Part shown: positions 5,963 to 14,586 of the stretch, one piece after another
How the letters are laid out: every line of letters begins with the position of its first letter
Numbering within the stretch: position 1 is the first letter of the stretch
From: Acidobacteriota bacterium
GTDB taxonomy: Bacteria > Acidobacteriota > Terriglobia > Bryobacterales > Bryobacteraceae
Assembly: GCA_023436715.1 (NCBI GenBank)
Contig: JAEZIJ010000073.1
Location: forward strand, 1-23,585
Length of the DNA stretch: 23,585 nucleotides
Reading direction: 5' to 3'
Program-made: the position numbers and the translations under genes
The notes under the pieces: model-generated
The model's input: only the letters and a program-made list of their open reading frames with translations
Told to the model about the DNA's origin: nothing
Databases searched by the model: none

Positions 5963-8575
5963 ATGCTCAACCTGCTCGTGGAAAAGGGGAAGAACAGGAA
6001 CGTCAAGTCACAGGTCAGGATTCAGCAGAGGGCCTTGGACGTGGACATTCACCGGGTGCTCGAAGAATACGGGGCCACGCCGGATGGACTCAGCCCCGAC
6101 GCTGTGGCCGAGCGGCTTGACGAACACGGCTTCAACACGGTCGTCCACGAGAAGGCGAAAGGCTGGTGGTTCCACCTCCTGCACGCCTTCAACAACGCAT
6201 TCATCCTGCTGTTGCTCGCGCTCGCCGCGGTTGCGGCTCTGACCCGCGACTTTCAGGCTGCGGTAATCATCGCGACGATGGTGCTGATCAGCGCCGTACT
6301 GCGGTTCACGCAGGAGTACCGGTCGAGCGCGGCAGCCGAAAAACTCAAGGAGATGGTCCAGACGACGGCAACGGTCACGCGCGCCGGCGTGAAATCGGAA
6401 GTCGCCGTCGAGGAACTTGTCCCCGGAGACATCGTGCATGTGTCGGCCGGCGATATGATCCCCGCCGATCTCCGGTTGCTTACCGCCAAGGACCTCTTTG
6501 TCAGCCAATCCGCACTAACCGGCGAGTCGCTCCCAGTCGAGAAATTCGCCAACGGCGACACTCCCGAGGCACTGAGTTTGTTGGACCACCCCAAGCTCTG
6601 CTTTATGGGAACCAACGTGATCAGCGGCACGGGCACCGGCCTGGTAGTGGAAACCGGAACGGGAACGTACCTCGGTTCCCTGGCGCGGCAGGTGACCGGC
6701 CGGCGGGTAGAGACGGAATTTGACCGTGGGGTGAGCCGGGTCAGCCGGATGCTGATCCGGTTCACGATGGTCATGGTCCCGGTCGTTTTCTTTGTCAACG
6801 GGTTCACGAAGGGCGATTGGGCGCAGGCGTTCTTTTTCGCACTTTCCGTCGCGGTCGGCCTGACACCGGAGATGCTGCCGATGATTGTGACGGCAAATCT
6901 GGCTCGTGGCGCGGTGAACATGTCGCGAAAGAAGGTGATCGTCAAACGGCTGCATTCCATCCAGAACTTCGGTGCGATGGACGTGCTTTGCTCCGACAAG
7001 ACAGGGACATTGACTCAGGATCGCGTCATTCTCGAACGGCACCTGGACGTCCAGGGCCGCGATTCCGAAAAGGTGCTCCAACTTGCCTACCTGAACAGCT
7101 ACTATCAGACCGGATTGAGGAACCTCCTCGATGTGGCCGTCCTCCAGCATGCCGAAATTGCCGAAGGGCTGCAGGTTGCAACCGACTACCGGCTGGTAGA
7201 CGAAATCCCTTTCGACTTCGGCCGGCGGCGCATGTCGGTGATCGTCGAGACCCCCTTGGGTGAGGAAATGCTGGTCACCAAGGGCGCGGTGGAGGAGATG
7301 CTTCGCATTGCGAGCCTGGTGGACGTCAATCGCCAGTTCGTGCCGCTTCAGGACGATCTTCGGGAAGGCGCCCTCAAGATGGCCCGCGATCTCAATGAAG
7401 AGGGGTTTCGGGTCATTGCGGTCGCATATCGAAAGTTCGAGCGCGGCAAGGGCGTCTATTCAGTGGCGGACGAGCGGGAACTGATTCTAGCCGGTTTCAT
7501 GGCGTTTCTCGATCCCCCGAAAGAGTCCGCCGCGCCAGCCATTCGCGCGCTGCAAGAGCACGGCGTGTCGGTCAAGATTCTCACCGGCGACAACGAGGTC
7601 GTCACGAGCCGGATCTGCGCGGACGTGGGTATCGACGCCGGCCGGATCGTGCTCGGCCACGAAATCGACGGTCTGGATGACGCGGCGCTCGCCGGGATTG
7701 CCGAGCGCACAACCGTTTTCGCAAAAGTATCGCCGGTACAGAAAGCCAGAGTCATCGAGGCGCTCAAGGCGCGCGGGCGCGTGGTGGGATTCCTCGGCGA
7801 CGGCATTAACGACGCCCCGGCCCTGCGCGAAGCCGACATCGGCATCTCGGTTAATAGCGCGGTGGACATCGCCAAGGAATCGGCCGACATCATCCTGCTC
7901 GAGAAGAGCCTGATGGTGCTCGAAGAGGGGGTGCTCGAGGGGCGGCGCACGTTCGGCAACATCCTGAAGTACATCCGCATGGGCACCAGTTCGAACTTCG
8001 GGAACATGTTCAGCGTGCTGGGCGCAAGCGCCTGGCTGCCGTTTCTGCCCATGCTGCCGGTGCAATTGCTGGTGCAGAACCTGCTGTACGACTTCTCGCA
8101 GATCGGAATTCCATTCGACCATGTGGACGAGGAATACCTGAAGAAGCCTCGCCGGTGGGATGTGAACGCAATAGCGAAGTTCGTGCTGTACCTCGGCCCG
8201 ATCTCATCCATTTTCGACTATGCGATATTCTGCCTGATGTGGTTCTTCTTTGGCGCGAAGACTCCCGCCGGGCAGACGCTATTCCAGTCGGGCTGGTTCG
8301 TCGAAGGATTGTTGTCGCAGACCTTGATCGTCCACATCATCCGGACACGTAAGATACCGTTCGTCGAGAGCCGCGCCTCGGCGCCCCTTACGTTCTTCAC
8401 GTTGGCGGTTATGGTTGCCGGCCTGGCCATCCCGTTCACCCCTTTTGGCAGGGCGCTGGAGCTTGGTCCGTTACCATTGGCCTACTTCGGATGGCTTGGG
8501 CTCATTCTCATCTCGTACGTTGTGCTGGCTCAAGTGGTGAAGAACTGGTTCGCGCGGAAGTACGGGTATTACTGA
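5963..8575 (+). CDS. mgtA: Mg2+-importing P-type ATPase (P3B, MgtA/MgtB type)
   Basis: ATG 5963 is chosen because AAAGGAGA (5946-5953) lies about 10 nt upstream; a TTG 30 nt earlier has no such support. The 870-residue inner-membrane protein is close to the 890-900 of enteric MgtA. Motifs in order: actuator-domain LTGES (185-189), TM4 TPEMLP (301-306), phosphorylation DKTGTLT with D345, nucleotide-domain VTKGAVE (438-444), TGDN (541-544), GDGINDAP (612-619), and the MgtA-type TM6 segment MLPVQLLVQNLLYD near 697-710 with DFSQIGIP after it. It couples ATP hydrolysis to Mg2+ entry when external Mg2+ is scarce. No corA, mgtC or phoPQ neighbour is present, so control may rest with the long leader. 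Two palindromes follow within 81 bp of the stop and separate it from the convergent efflux operon. Confidence 0.95.
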   Translation: MLNLLVEKGKNRNVKSQVRIQQRALDVDIHRVLEEYGATPDGLSPDAVAERLDEHGFNTVVHEKAKGWWFHLLHAFNNAFILLLLALAAVAALTRDFQAAVIIATMVLISAVLRFTQEYRSSAAAEKLKEMVQTTATVTRAGVKSEVAVEELVPGDIVHVSAGDMIPADLRLLTAKDLFVSQSALTGESLPVEKFANGDTPEALSLLDHPKLCFMGTNVISGTGTGLVVETGTGTYLGSLARQVTGRRVETEFDRGVSRVSRMLIRFTMVMVPVVFFVNGFTKGDWAQAFFFALSVAVGLTPEMLPMIVTANLARGAVNMSRKKVIVKRLHSIQNFGAMDVLCSDKTGTLTQDRVILERHLDVQGRDSEKVLQLAYLNSYYQTGLRNLLDVAVLQHAEIAEGLQVATDYRLVDEIPFDFGRRRMSVIVETPLGEEMLVTKGAVEEMLRIASLVDVNRQFVPLQDDLREGALKMARDLNEEGFRVIAVAYRKFERGKGVYSVADERELILAGFMAFLDPPKESAAPAIRALQEHGVSVKILTGDNEVVTSRICADVGIDAGRIVLGHEIDGLDDAALAGIAERTTVFAKVSPVQKARVIEALKARGRVVGFLGDGINDAPALREADIGISVNSAVDIAKESADIILLEKSLMVLEEGVLEGRRTFGNILKYIRMGTSSNFGNMFSVLGASAWLPFLPMLPVQLLVQNLLYDFSQIGIPFDHVDEEYLKKPRRWDVNAIAKFVLYLGPISSIFDYAIFCLMWFFFGAKTPAGQTLFQSGWFVEGLLSQTLIVHIIRTRKIPFVESRASAPLTFFTLAVMVAGLAIPFTPFGRALELGPLPLAYFGWLGLILISYVVLAQVVKNWFARKYGYY

Positions 8576-8583
8576 ATGGGGTG

Positions 8584-8605
8584 GCACAGGCCTCCCGGCC
8601 TGTGC
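8584..8605. repeat. Palindrome GCACAGGCC-TCCC-GGCCTGTGC
   Basis: Perfect 9-bp arms (8584-8592 and 8597-8605) enclose a TCCC loop, 9 bp after the Mg2+ ATPase stop. There is no T-tract on either side. It lies between two convergent operons and could stop RNA polymerase or protect 3' ends in both directions, or be one copy of a dispersed palindromic repeat family. Confidence 0.7.
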
Positions 8606-8618
8606 AGCATACTTTCAA

Positions 8619-8656
8619 GTGGGGCAGGTCCCTGGCCGGCCAGAGACCTGCCCCAC
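8619..8656. repeat. Long palindrome GTGGGGCAGGTC ... GACCTGCCCCAC
   Basis: Arms of 12 bp (8619-8630 and 8645-8656) match perfectly. Between them is C, then the palindrome CTGGCC-GGCCAG (8632-8643), then A, so almost all 38 nt can fold into one rod. It is 13 bp from the preceding palindrome and shares its CAGG/CCTG core. Such short GC-rich palindromes with 'GTGGGGCAGG' arms look like dispersed REP-type elements; terminator or mRNA-end function is inferred. Confidence 0.7.
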
Positions 8657-8693
8657 TCGCGATCGGAAGCAGCGCGCAGCGCCGACGACGGTA

Positions 8694-10088
8694 TTACGCC
8701 CCGCCGCCCAGCACCTTGTACAACGTGACCTGATTACTCAGACGCGCCAGACGGAGGCCGACCAACACCTGCTGGGCCCCGTACAGCGACCGCTGAGCAA
8801 CCAGGACACTCAGGTAACTGTCGATTCCCGCCTTGTAGCGAGCGTCCGAAAGACGGTAAGTCTCTTCCAGGGTATTCACCAGGTCCTGCTGGGCCTTTTG
8901 CTGTTCCATCAGCCTGATCCGCAGGGTAAGTGAGTCGCTCACTTCCCGGAACGCCGATTGGATCGCCTTTTCATATTCAGCGATGGCGGTATCCCGCTCC
9001 ACCTGGGCAACTTTAAGATTGGCCTTGCGAGCGCCGGCATCGAAAATAGGCAACAGCACCTGCGGGGCGAAGTTCCATGTTCTGGCGCCGAACTTGTACA
9101 GGTCGGTCAGGTCATTGCTCAGGAAGCCGGCACCGGCTGTCAGGGAGATTCGCGGGAAGAACGCCGCCCGGGCCACCCCGATGTTGGCGTACGCGGCTTT
9201 CAAGCGGTGCTCTGCCATGAGGATGTCGGGGCGGCGGAGCAGCACGTCGGAGGGCAATCCGGCGGAGACATCCTTCATCGGCCGGTCGGAATCCAGTTCG
9301 CCGGGCAGCAGATTCGCCGGAACGGGCGCGCCCGCCAGAAGGTTGAGAGCGTTCTCGTCCAGGGCCACCTGGCCGGTGTACCTTGCGATATCCACTCGCG
9401 CCGCTTCCACCTGGCTCTGCGCCTGGCGAAGGTCCAGGTCGGAGGCTATGCCCGCCTCCCGCGTGCGCAGGACCAGTTCGTACCTTGCCTGCTGGGTAGC
9501 CAGGGTCTCCTGGGCCAGACGCAGGTTGTCGCGGTCGGCGGCCAGGGCGAGGTAACTGTTGGCGACGGCGGCCACCAGCGCGATCTGCGATGCGGAGCGG
9601 GCCTGCTCCGTCGCGAGATACTGCTCGAGCGCCTCGCTTTTCAGGCTGCGGATCCGTCCGAACAGGTCAAGCTCCCAGGAGGCGGAGCCCAGGTTTACAT
9701 GTTGTTCCACCGTCTGCGCCTCACCGGTGGGCGACATTCTTTCGGGAAGCCGGGAAAGGTCTCCGCTGCCCACGAAGTTCACGCTGGGATACTGCTGGGA
9801 GCGTTGGATCCGGTACAAAGCGTGTACCTTTTCCACGTTGAGCGCGGCCATCCGGAGGTCGCGGTTATTGGTCAGCGCCAGTTCGATCACGGATTGCAGG
9901 CCGCGATCGGTGAAAAACTCCTGCCATTTCACGGCGGCGGCCTCGGGCGCGTCGGGATCCCCGTTTCGGCCCGCGGAGCTATCCGGCCATGCGGAAGGAA
10001 CCGGCGGTGCCGGACGGTGATATGCGCCCGGGCGCATACACCCGCACAGGCAGGCGGTCATCCCCAGTAAAAGAAGCTTTCGGTACAT
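8694..10088 (-). CDS. RND efflux outer-membrane factor lipoprotein (OprM/NodT family)
   Basis: The start ATG 10088 follows GGAGGGA and leads into a lipoprotein signal with the lipobox LCGC (C17). The 464-residue product has two repeats of the OEP/TolC fold, with the family signature segments NRDLRMAALNVEKVHALYRIQRSQQYP, LDLFGRIRSLKSEALEQYLA, LLRRPDILMAEHRLKAAYANIGVARAAFFPRISL and DARYKAGIDSYLSVLVAQRSLY. As a trimer it would form the outer-membrane and periplasmic channel of the pump encoded immediately upstream. Only one nucleotide separates its start from the stop of the RND gene, so translation is coupled. It is last in the operon; the two palindromes lie just past its 3' end. Confidence 0.95.
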   Translation of the reverse strand: MYRKLLLLGMTACLCGCMRPGAYHRPAPPVPSAWPDSSAGRNGDPDAPEAAAVKWQEFFTDRGLQSVIELALTNNRDLRMAALNVEKVHALYRIQRSQQYPSVNFVGSGDLSRLPERMSPTGEAQTVEQHVNLGSASWELDLFGRIRSLKSEALEQYLATEQARSASQIALVAAVANSYLALAADRDNLRLAQETLATQQARYELVLRTREAGIASDLDLRQAQSQVEAARVDIARYTGQVALDENALNLLAGAPVPANLLPGELDSDRPMKDVSAGLPSDVLLRRPDILMAEHRLKAAYANIGVARAAFFPRISLTAGAGFLSNDLTDLYKFGARTWNFAPQVLLPIFDAGARKANLKVAQVERDTAIAEYEKAIQSAFREVSDSLTLRIRLMEQQKAQQDLVNTLEETYRLSDARYKAGIDSYLSVLVAQRSLYGAQQVLVGLRLARLSNQVTLYKVLGGGA

Positions 10089-10089
10089 G

Positions 10090-13000
10090 TTATCGTCCCT
10101 CCGCCTGGCCCAGTGCGCCACCCCGGTTCTTCTTTCGCTGGAACAGTTGCACCACCACAACGAAAAACAGGGGGATGAAGAAGATCGCCAGGAAGGTTGC
10201 CGTAATCATCCCGCCCAGAACGCTGGTGCCGATGGCCTGTTGGGCTCCCGCTCCCGCTCCCTTGGCGAGTGCCAGGGGCAGAACACCGAAGCCGAACGCC
10301 ATGGACGTCATCACGATGGGGCGGAGCCGGAGCTTGGACGCCTCGAGCGTGGCCTGGATCAAGCCCTCCCCCTGCTCCACGCGAATCTTAGCGAACTGAA
10401 CGATCAGGATGGCGTTCTTGGTGGTCAATCCCAGCACGGTGAGCAGCCCGATCTGGAAGTAGACGTCGTTGGGCAAGCCCCGGGATGAGGAGGCCAGCAC
10501 ACCGCCGATCACTCCGAGGGGTAGGGCCAGCATGATGGCGATCGGGACCGTCCAACTCTCGTAGAGCGCCGCCAGCACGAGGAAGATGACCAGGATCGAG
10601 AAAGAGTACAGGAGCCCGGTCTGAGACTGCCCCATCCGCTCCTGGTAGGAGAGGCCGGTCCACTCATAGCCGATGCCCTTGGGAAGTTTTGCGACGATCT
10701 CTTCCATGGCTTGCATCGCCTCACCGGAGCTCCGGCCGGAAGCCGGCTCCCCGAGGAAGTTTAGCGCCGGGAAGCTGTTGTACCTTTCGAGGCGCGGGGA
10801 GTCGTAGACCCACCGCCCGGAGGCCAGTGCGGAGACGGGCACCATTCCACCCTTGTTGTTCCGGACATAGAGCCGATCCAGATCGCTCGGAAGCATCCGG
10901 TACGGGGCGTCCGCCTGGACGTACACCCGCTTGACCCGTCCGCCCTGGATAAAGTCGTTGACATAGGCGCTGCCGAAAGCCGCCGAGATCGTGCTGTGGA
11001 TGTTGCCGATGGGGACTCCCCACGTGCCGGCCTTTTCCCAATCCACATCGCTCTGGAATTCGGGCACATCGTCCAGGCCGTTGGGGCGAACCCGGAGCAA
11101 TCTCGGGTCCTTCGCCGCCAAACCAAGGAGCTGGAGGCGGGCTTCCATCAGCTTGTCGTGCCCGAGCCCCCCGCGGTCCTGCAACATGAAGTCGAATCCA
11201 TTCGCCTGGCCGAGTTCTATGACCGCCGGCGGCGCGAAGGCGAACGCTACGGCGTTTCGCAGGCCTGCGAACGCTTGCATCGCTTTGCCCGCAACCGCCT
11301 TGACCCGCAGGTCCGGCCGGTCACGGACTTTCCAGTCCTTCAGCATGATGAAAGCCATGCCCTGGTTCTGTCCGCGGCCGGCAAAGCTGAATCCGGAGAT
11401 GGTCATGACGGATTCCACGGCTTCCTTCTGGTCCTCGAGGAAATGACGCCGCATCTTTGTCATCACGGCGTCGGTTTGTTCCCGGGTCGAGCCGGGCGGC
11501 AGTTGCGTCATGGCCATGAGCATTCCCTGGTCCTCATCGGGCAGGTAGGCCGTCGGCATTCGCACGAAGAGGAGACACATCGCCACGACGATCAGAACAA
11601 AGGCGGCGAGGGAAGGAACCCTGGCCCCCAGAATGCGCCCCACCACGGACTGATACTTATCCCGCAGGAAATTGAACACCCGGTCGAATGCCAGGAAGAA
11701 CGGCCGGAAAAGGCGGAATCCGCTCTCCGCCGCCTCGTGCCCTTTGGCCACGGGCTTGAGGAGGGAGGCGCAGAGCACGGGCGTCAAAACCAGGGCGACC
11801 ACGACCGACAGCAGCATCGAGGCAATCACCGTTGCCGAGAACTGGCGGTAGATGATGCCTGTCGCGCCCGGGAAAAAGATCATGGGCGCAAAAACCGCCG
11901 ACAAGACAAAGCCAATGCCAATCAGCGCTCCGGTGATCTCATCCATGGACTTCCGGGTGGCCTCCCAGGGCGGAAGCCCCTCCTCGCTCATGACCCTTTC
12001 CACGTTCTCCACCACGACGATGGCATCGTCTACCAGGAGGCCGATGGCCAGCACCATGGCGAACATGGTCAGCATGTTAATGGAGAATCCAAGCGCCCCC
12101 AGGATGCCGAACGTACCCAGGATTACCACCGGAACGGCGATGGTCGGCACCAGCGTGGCCCGTATGTTGCCGAGGAAGAGATACATGACCAGGAACACCA
12201 GGACGATGGCCTCAATGAGGGTTTTGACCACCTCATCGATGGCGACTCTCACGAAGGGAGTCGTGTCGTAGGGGTAGATGACCTTCATACCCGCTGGGAA
12301 GTACCTGGACAGTTCCTCCATCTTGGCCTTAACCGCGGCGGCGGTGCTCAGCGCATTGGCGCCGGGCTCCTGGCGTACGGGAAGCGCGGTCGTCGGCCTG
12401 CCGTTGTACGATACTTGTACGTCGTAGAACTCGGTTCCCAGTTCGGTGCGCGCTACATCCCGGACACGGACGATTGATCCATCCGGATTGTTGCGCAGAG
12501 GGATGGCGCCGAACTCCTCGGGGGTCTTCAGGAGCGACTGCACGAGGATGGAAGCGTTCAACCGCTGGCCCGGGACAGCGGGCCCCCCGCCGAACTGGCC
12601 CGCGGAGACCTGCACGTTGTAGGTGCGGATTCCCGCGATAATGTCGTCCGTCGTCATGTTGTACTGCGTGAGCTTGTTGGGATCGAGCCAGACCCGCATG
12701 GCGTATTGTGAGCCAAAGGCTTCCACTTCGCCGACGCCGGGCACGCGAGCCAGGGATGGCTGTATCTGCGAGACCGCATAGTCGGACAGATCGTCCTGAT
12801 CGATGCCCGGGTTCTCGGAGACAAGGCCCACCATCATCAGATAGTTGCGCGTCGATTTGCTGACCGTGACGCCCTGCCGCTGCACCACTTCAGGCAGCAT
12901 GGGCATGGCGAGCTGGAGCTTGTTCTGTACTTTGGACCATGCCAGGTCCGGGTCGACGCCCGGCGAAAAAGTGAGCATGATCTGCCCGGTCCCGGACGAA

Positions 13001-13248
13001 TCGCTGGTGGCCGACATGTACAGCATGCGGTCCAGCCCCGTCATCTTCTGCTCGATGATCTGGACCACGCTGTCTTCCACCGTCTTCGCCGTAGCGCCGG
13101 GATACCTCGCGGTGATCGAAATGGATGGCGGGGCGATGGGCGGGTACTGCGAGATCGGCAGGTTGTAAATCGCCAGGCCGCCCGCCAGCATCATGGCGAT
13201 CGCGATGACCCAGGCGAAAACCGGACGGTCGAGGAAGAATTTAGCCAT
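10090..13248 (-). CDS. RND multidrug efflux pump, HAE1/AcrB family
   Basis: The 1052-residue inner-membrane transporter matches AcrB/MexB in length and order, starting MAKFFLDRPVFAWV. An upstream extension to about 13383 is discarded because it runs antisense-like through the adaptor gene and has no family match. TM4 carries the proton-relay pair D407-D408 (GLLVDDAIVVVE), at the same residue numbers as in E. coli AcrB. TM10 holds the relay lysine in NAILIVQFAK. Two large periplasmic loops (about 30-335 and 560-870) supply the drug pockets and docking domain. GGGGGAG in the adaptor's last codons serves as SD, and its ATG overlaps the adaptor's TAA by one base (TAATG). It exchanges protons for lipophilic or amphipathic substrates; specificity cannot be read from sequence. 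Confidence 0.96.
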   Translation of the reverse strand: MAKFFLDRPVFAWVIAIAMMLAGGLAIYNLPISQYPPIAPPSISITARYPGATAKTVEDSVVQIIEQKMTGLDRMLYMSATSDSSGTGQIMLTFSPGVDPDLAWSKVQNKLQLAMPMLPEVVQRQGVTVSKSTRNYLMMVGLVSENPGIDQDDLSDYAVSQIQPSLARVPGVGEVEAFGSQYAMRVWLDPNKLTQYNMTTDDIIAGIRTYNVQVSAGQFGGGPAVPGQRLNASILVQSLLKTPEEFGAIPLRNNPDGSIVRVRDVARTELGTEFYDVQVSYNGRPTTALPVRQEPGANALSTAAAVKAKMEELSRYFPAGMKVIYPYDTTPFVRVAIDEVVKTLIEAIVLVFLVMYLFLGNIRATLVPTIAVPVVILGTFGILGALGFSINMLTMFAMVLAIGLLVDDAIVVVENVERVMSEEGLPPWEATRKSMDEITGALIGIGFVLSAVFAPMIFFPGATGIIYRQFSATVIASMLLSVVVALVLTPVLCASLLKPVAKGHEAAESGFRLFRPFFLAFDRVFNFLRDKYQSVVGRILGARVPSLAAFVLIVVAMCLLFVRMPTAYLPDEDQGMLMAMTQLPPGSTREQTDAVMTKMRRHFLEDQKEAVESVMTISGFSFAGRGQNQGMAFIMLKDWKVRDRPDLRVKAVAGKAMQAFAGLRNAVAFAFAPPAVIELGQANGFDFMLQDRGGLGHDKLMEARLQLLGLAAKDPRLLRVRPNGLDDVPEFQSDVDWEKAGTWGVPIGNIHSTISAAFGSAYVNDFIQGGRVKRVYVQADAPYRMLPSDLDRLYVRNNKGGMVPVSALASGRWVYDSPRLERYNSFPALNFLGEPASGRSSGEAMQAMEEIVAKLPKGIGYEWTGLSYQERMGQSQTGLLYSFSILVIFLVLAALYESWTVPIAIMLALPLGVIGGVLASSSRGLPNDVYFQIGLLTVLGLTTKNAILIVQFAKIRVEQGEGLIQATLEASKLRLRPIVMTSMAFGFGVLPLALAKGAGAGAQQAIGTSVLGGMITATFLAIFFIPLFFVVVVQLFQRKKNRGGALGQAEGR

Positions 13249-14465
13249 TACTTCTCCCCCTTCGCGTTGGTCTGGTCTCCGCCCGCGAAGGGAACCGCCT
13301 TGACCTTGGCGCCCGGGCGCACTTTCTGCATTCCTTCGACGATCAGCCGGTCGCCTGGAGCGAGGCCGCCGGTGACAAGCCACTTATCCCCGATGGCGCG
13401 GTCCAGTTCGAGAATCCGTTCCTCGACTTTTTCTTCCTGGTTCACAACCAACGCCGTGGGGATGCCCCTGGGGTTGCGAGTGACGCCCTGCTGCGGGACC
13501 ATGAGGGCCTGTTCGTTCACGCCCTCCTCGACGACCGCGCGCACGAACATGCCCGGTAGAAGAACCTGCTTGGGGTTCGGGAAGACCAGGCGCAGGGTGA
13601 CCGATCCGGTAGCCGGGTCCACGGTTACGTCACGAAATTGCAGGGTGCCCTTCAGCGGATAGGTCGTCTTGTCTTCCAGAACGAGCTTCACCTTGCTCTG
13701 AAGCGGCCCATTCTGCTTGAGCCCCCCGCTCTCCAGGCGGCTCCGCAACCCCAGCACTTCCGCGCTGGCTTGAACAACGTCCACATAAATCGGATCCAAC
13801 TGCTGCACAACCGCCAGGGCGACCGGCTGGTGCGCGGTTGCCAGCGCGCCGACCGTGACGTTGGAGATTCCGATGCGTCCGGTAATAGGCGCCTTGATCG
13901 GCGTGTAGGACAGATTGATGCGGGCGCTTTCCACGGCTGCCCGGCTGATCTCGACGGACGCCTTTCGCGCCCCCAGAATGGCCTCGGCCTGCCGCAACAC
14001 ACCGGCGGCGTCATCGTAGTCCTGCTGTGCGACGGCGCGGATGGCCACGAGCCCTTTCAGCCGCTCCTCACGGGACCGGATGGCCGGGAGGTTCGCCTCG
14101 GCCGTGACGAGCTCCGCTTCCGCCGTGGCGAGTGCGGCCTTGGCCTGAGTGAGGGCGGCCTGGTAAGGCGCCGGATCGATTTGGTACAGCAGGTCGCCCG
14201 CGCTGACATTGGCGCCCTCCCGGAACTGCCGGCTCTGGATGAGGCCGCTCACCTGGGGACGGATTTCAGCGACGAGATAGGCGGATATGCGCCCGGGCAA
14301 TTCGGTGGTCAGGACGGTCCGTTCGGGAGCGAGAGTGACGGTCGCAACCTCGGCGAGGCCTGCCGGCGGGGGGGCGCTTGCCTCCCGTTTACAGCCGGAT
14401 AAGAGCAGGCTCGTGAGAACGAGTGCGGTGACGAAAAGACACTTTGGCCATTTGCCAGAAGACAT
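13248..14465 (-). CDS. RND periplasmic adaptor lipoprotein (AcrA/MexA family)
   Basis: From ATG 14465 the product is 405 residues with a lipoprotein signal ending LLLSGC (C25). Next come the first half of the lipoyl domain (RISAYLVAEIRPQVSGLI, FREGANVSAGDLLYQIDPAPY), a long alpha-hairpin (about 95-160), and the second lipoyl half (LSYTPIKAPITGRIG). The beta-barrel and membrane-proximal domains follow, ending with LAPGDRLIVEGMQKVRPGAKV. It bridges pump and outer-membrane channel. A TTG two codons upstream is an alternative start. No SD precedes either. The sigma54 promoter just upstream would begin transcription about 2 nt before the ATG, implying a leaderless or nearly leaderless first cistron. 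It is the first gene of the three-gene efflux operon. Confidence 0.93.
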   Translation of the reverse strand: MSSGKWPKCLFVTALVLTSLLLSGCKREASAPPPAGLAEVATVTLAPERTVLTTELPGRISAYLVAEIRPQVSGLIQSRQFREGANVSAGDLLYQIDPAPYQAALTQAKAALATAEAELVTAEANLPAIRSREERLKGLVAIRAVAQQDYDDAAGVLRQAEAILGARKASVEISRAAVESARINLSYTPIKAPITGRIGISNVTVGALATAHQPVALAVVQQLDPIYVDVVQASAEVLGLRSRLESGGLKQNGPLQSKVKLVLEDKTTYPLKGTLQFRDVTVDPATGSVTLRLVFPNPKQVLLPGMFVRAVVEEGVNEQALMVPQQGVTRNPRGIPTALVVNQEEKVEERILELDRAIGDKWLVTGGLAPGDRLIVEGMQKVRPGAKVKAVPFAGGDQTNAKGEK

Positions 14466-14477
14466 GGTCAACGGAGA

Positions 14478-14493
14478 GGCAAGCAGGTGGCCA
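14478..14493 (-). promoter_or_regulatory. Sigma54 (-24/-12) promoter of the efflux operon
   Basis: Read on the minus strand, TGGCCACCTGCTTGCC has GG (14492-14491), ten bases, then GC (14480-14479), the invariant GG-N10-GC spacing. TGGC and TTGC match the RpoN consensus TGGCACG-N4-TTGCW. The gene immediately upstream encodes a sigma54 activator, which makes a chance match less likely. The predicted +1 is about 14467. Confidence 0.65.
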
Positions 14494-14531
14494 GTATCCT
14501 GGAACGTGCAATGAAAGACTTACGCGCATGC

Positions 14532-14582
14532 TGCCGACGATCTCTTCGGCACTTCGGCACTTGCCGATCAACTGCCGAGATC
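14532..14582. promoter_or_regulatory. Operator/UAS array of TCGGCA/TGCCGA half-sites
   Basis: Five copies of one hexamer lie in 47 bp: TGCCGA 14532-14537, TCGGCA 14546-14551 and 14554-14559, TGCCGA 14562-14567 and 14573-14578. The inner pair forms TCGGCA-CT-TGCCGA. The outer pair (14546, 14573) adds a second nearly concentric dyad, extended by GATCTC (14539-14544) and GAGATC (14577-14582). The array spans about -65 to -115 of the sigma54 start, where enhancer-binding proteins usually bind. It begins 5 bp past the regulator's stop codon. There is no T-tract, so it is not a typical terminator. Confidence 0.55.
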
Positions 14583-14586
14583 AAAA

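Noticed and set aside
5701..6006. 101-codon minus-strand frame in the mgtA leader
   Set aside because: No SD, no domain, overlaps the mgtA start, and shows no signal or membrane pattern beyond a short hydrophobic start.
10996..12477. 493-codon open frame antisense to the RND pump gene
   Set aside because: Its His/Glu/Arg-rich translation has no domain and is the expected mirror of GC-rich coding sequence; the AcrB-family match on the other strand is unambiguous.
14532..14586. Intrinsic terminator of the sigma54 regulator gene
   Set aside because: The dyads are strong, but no T-tract follows on the minus strand, and the multi-copy half-site arrangement fits an operator better.
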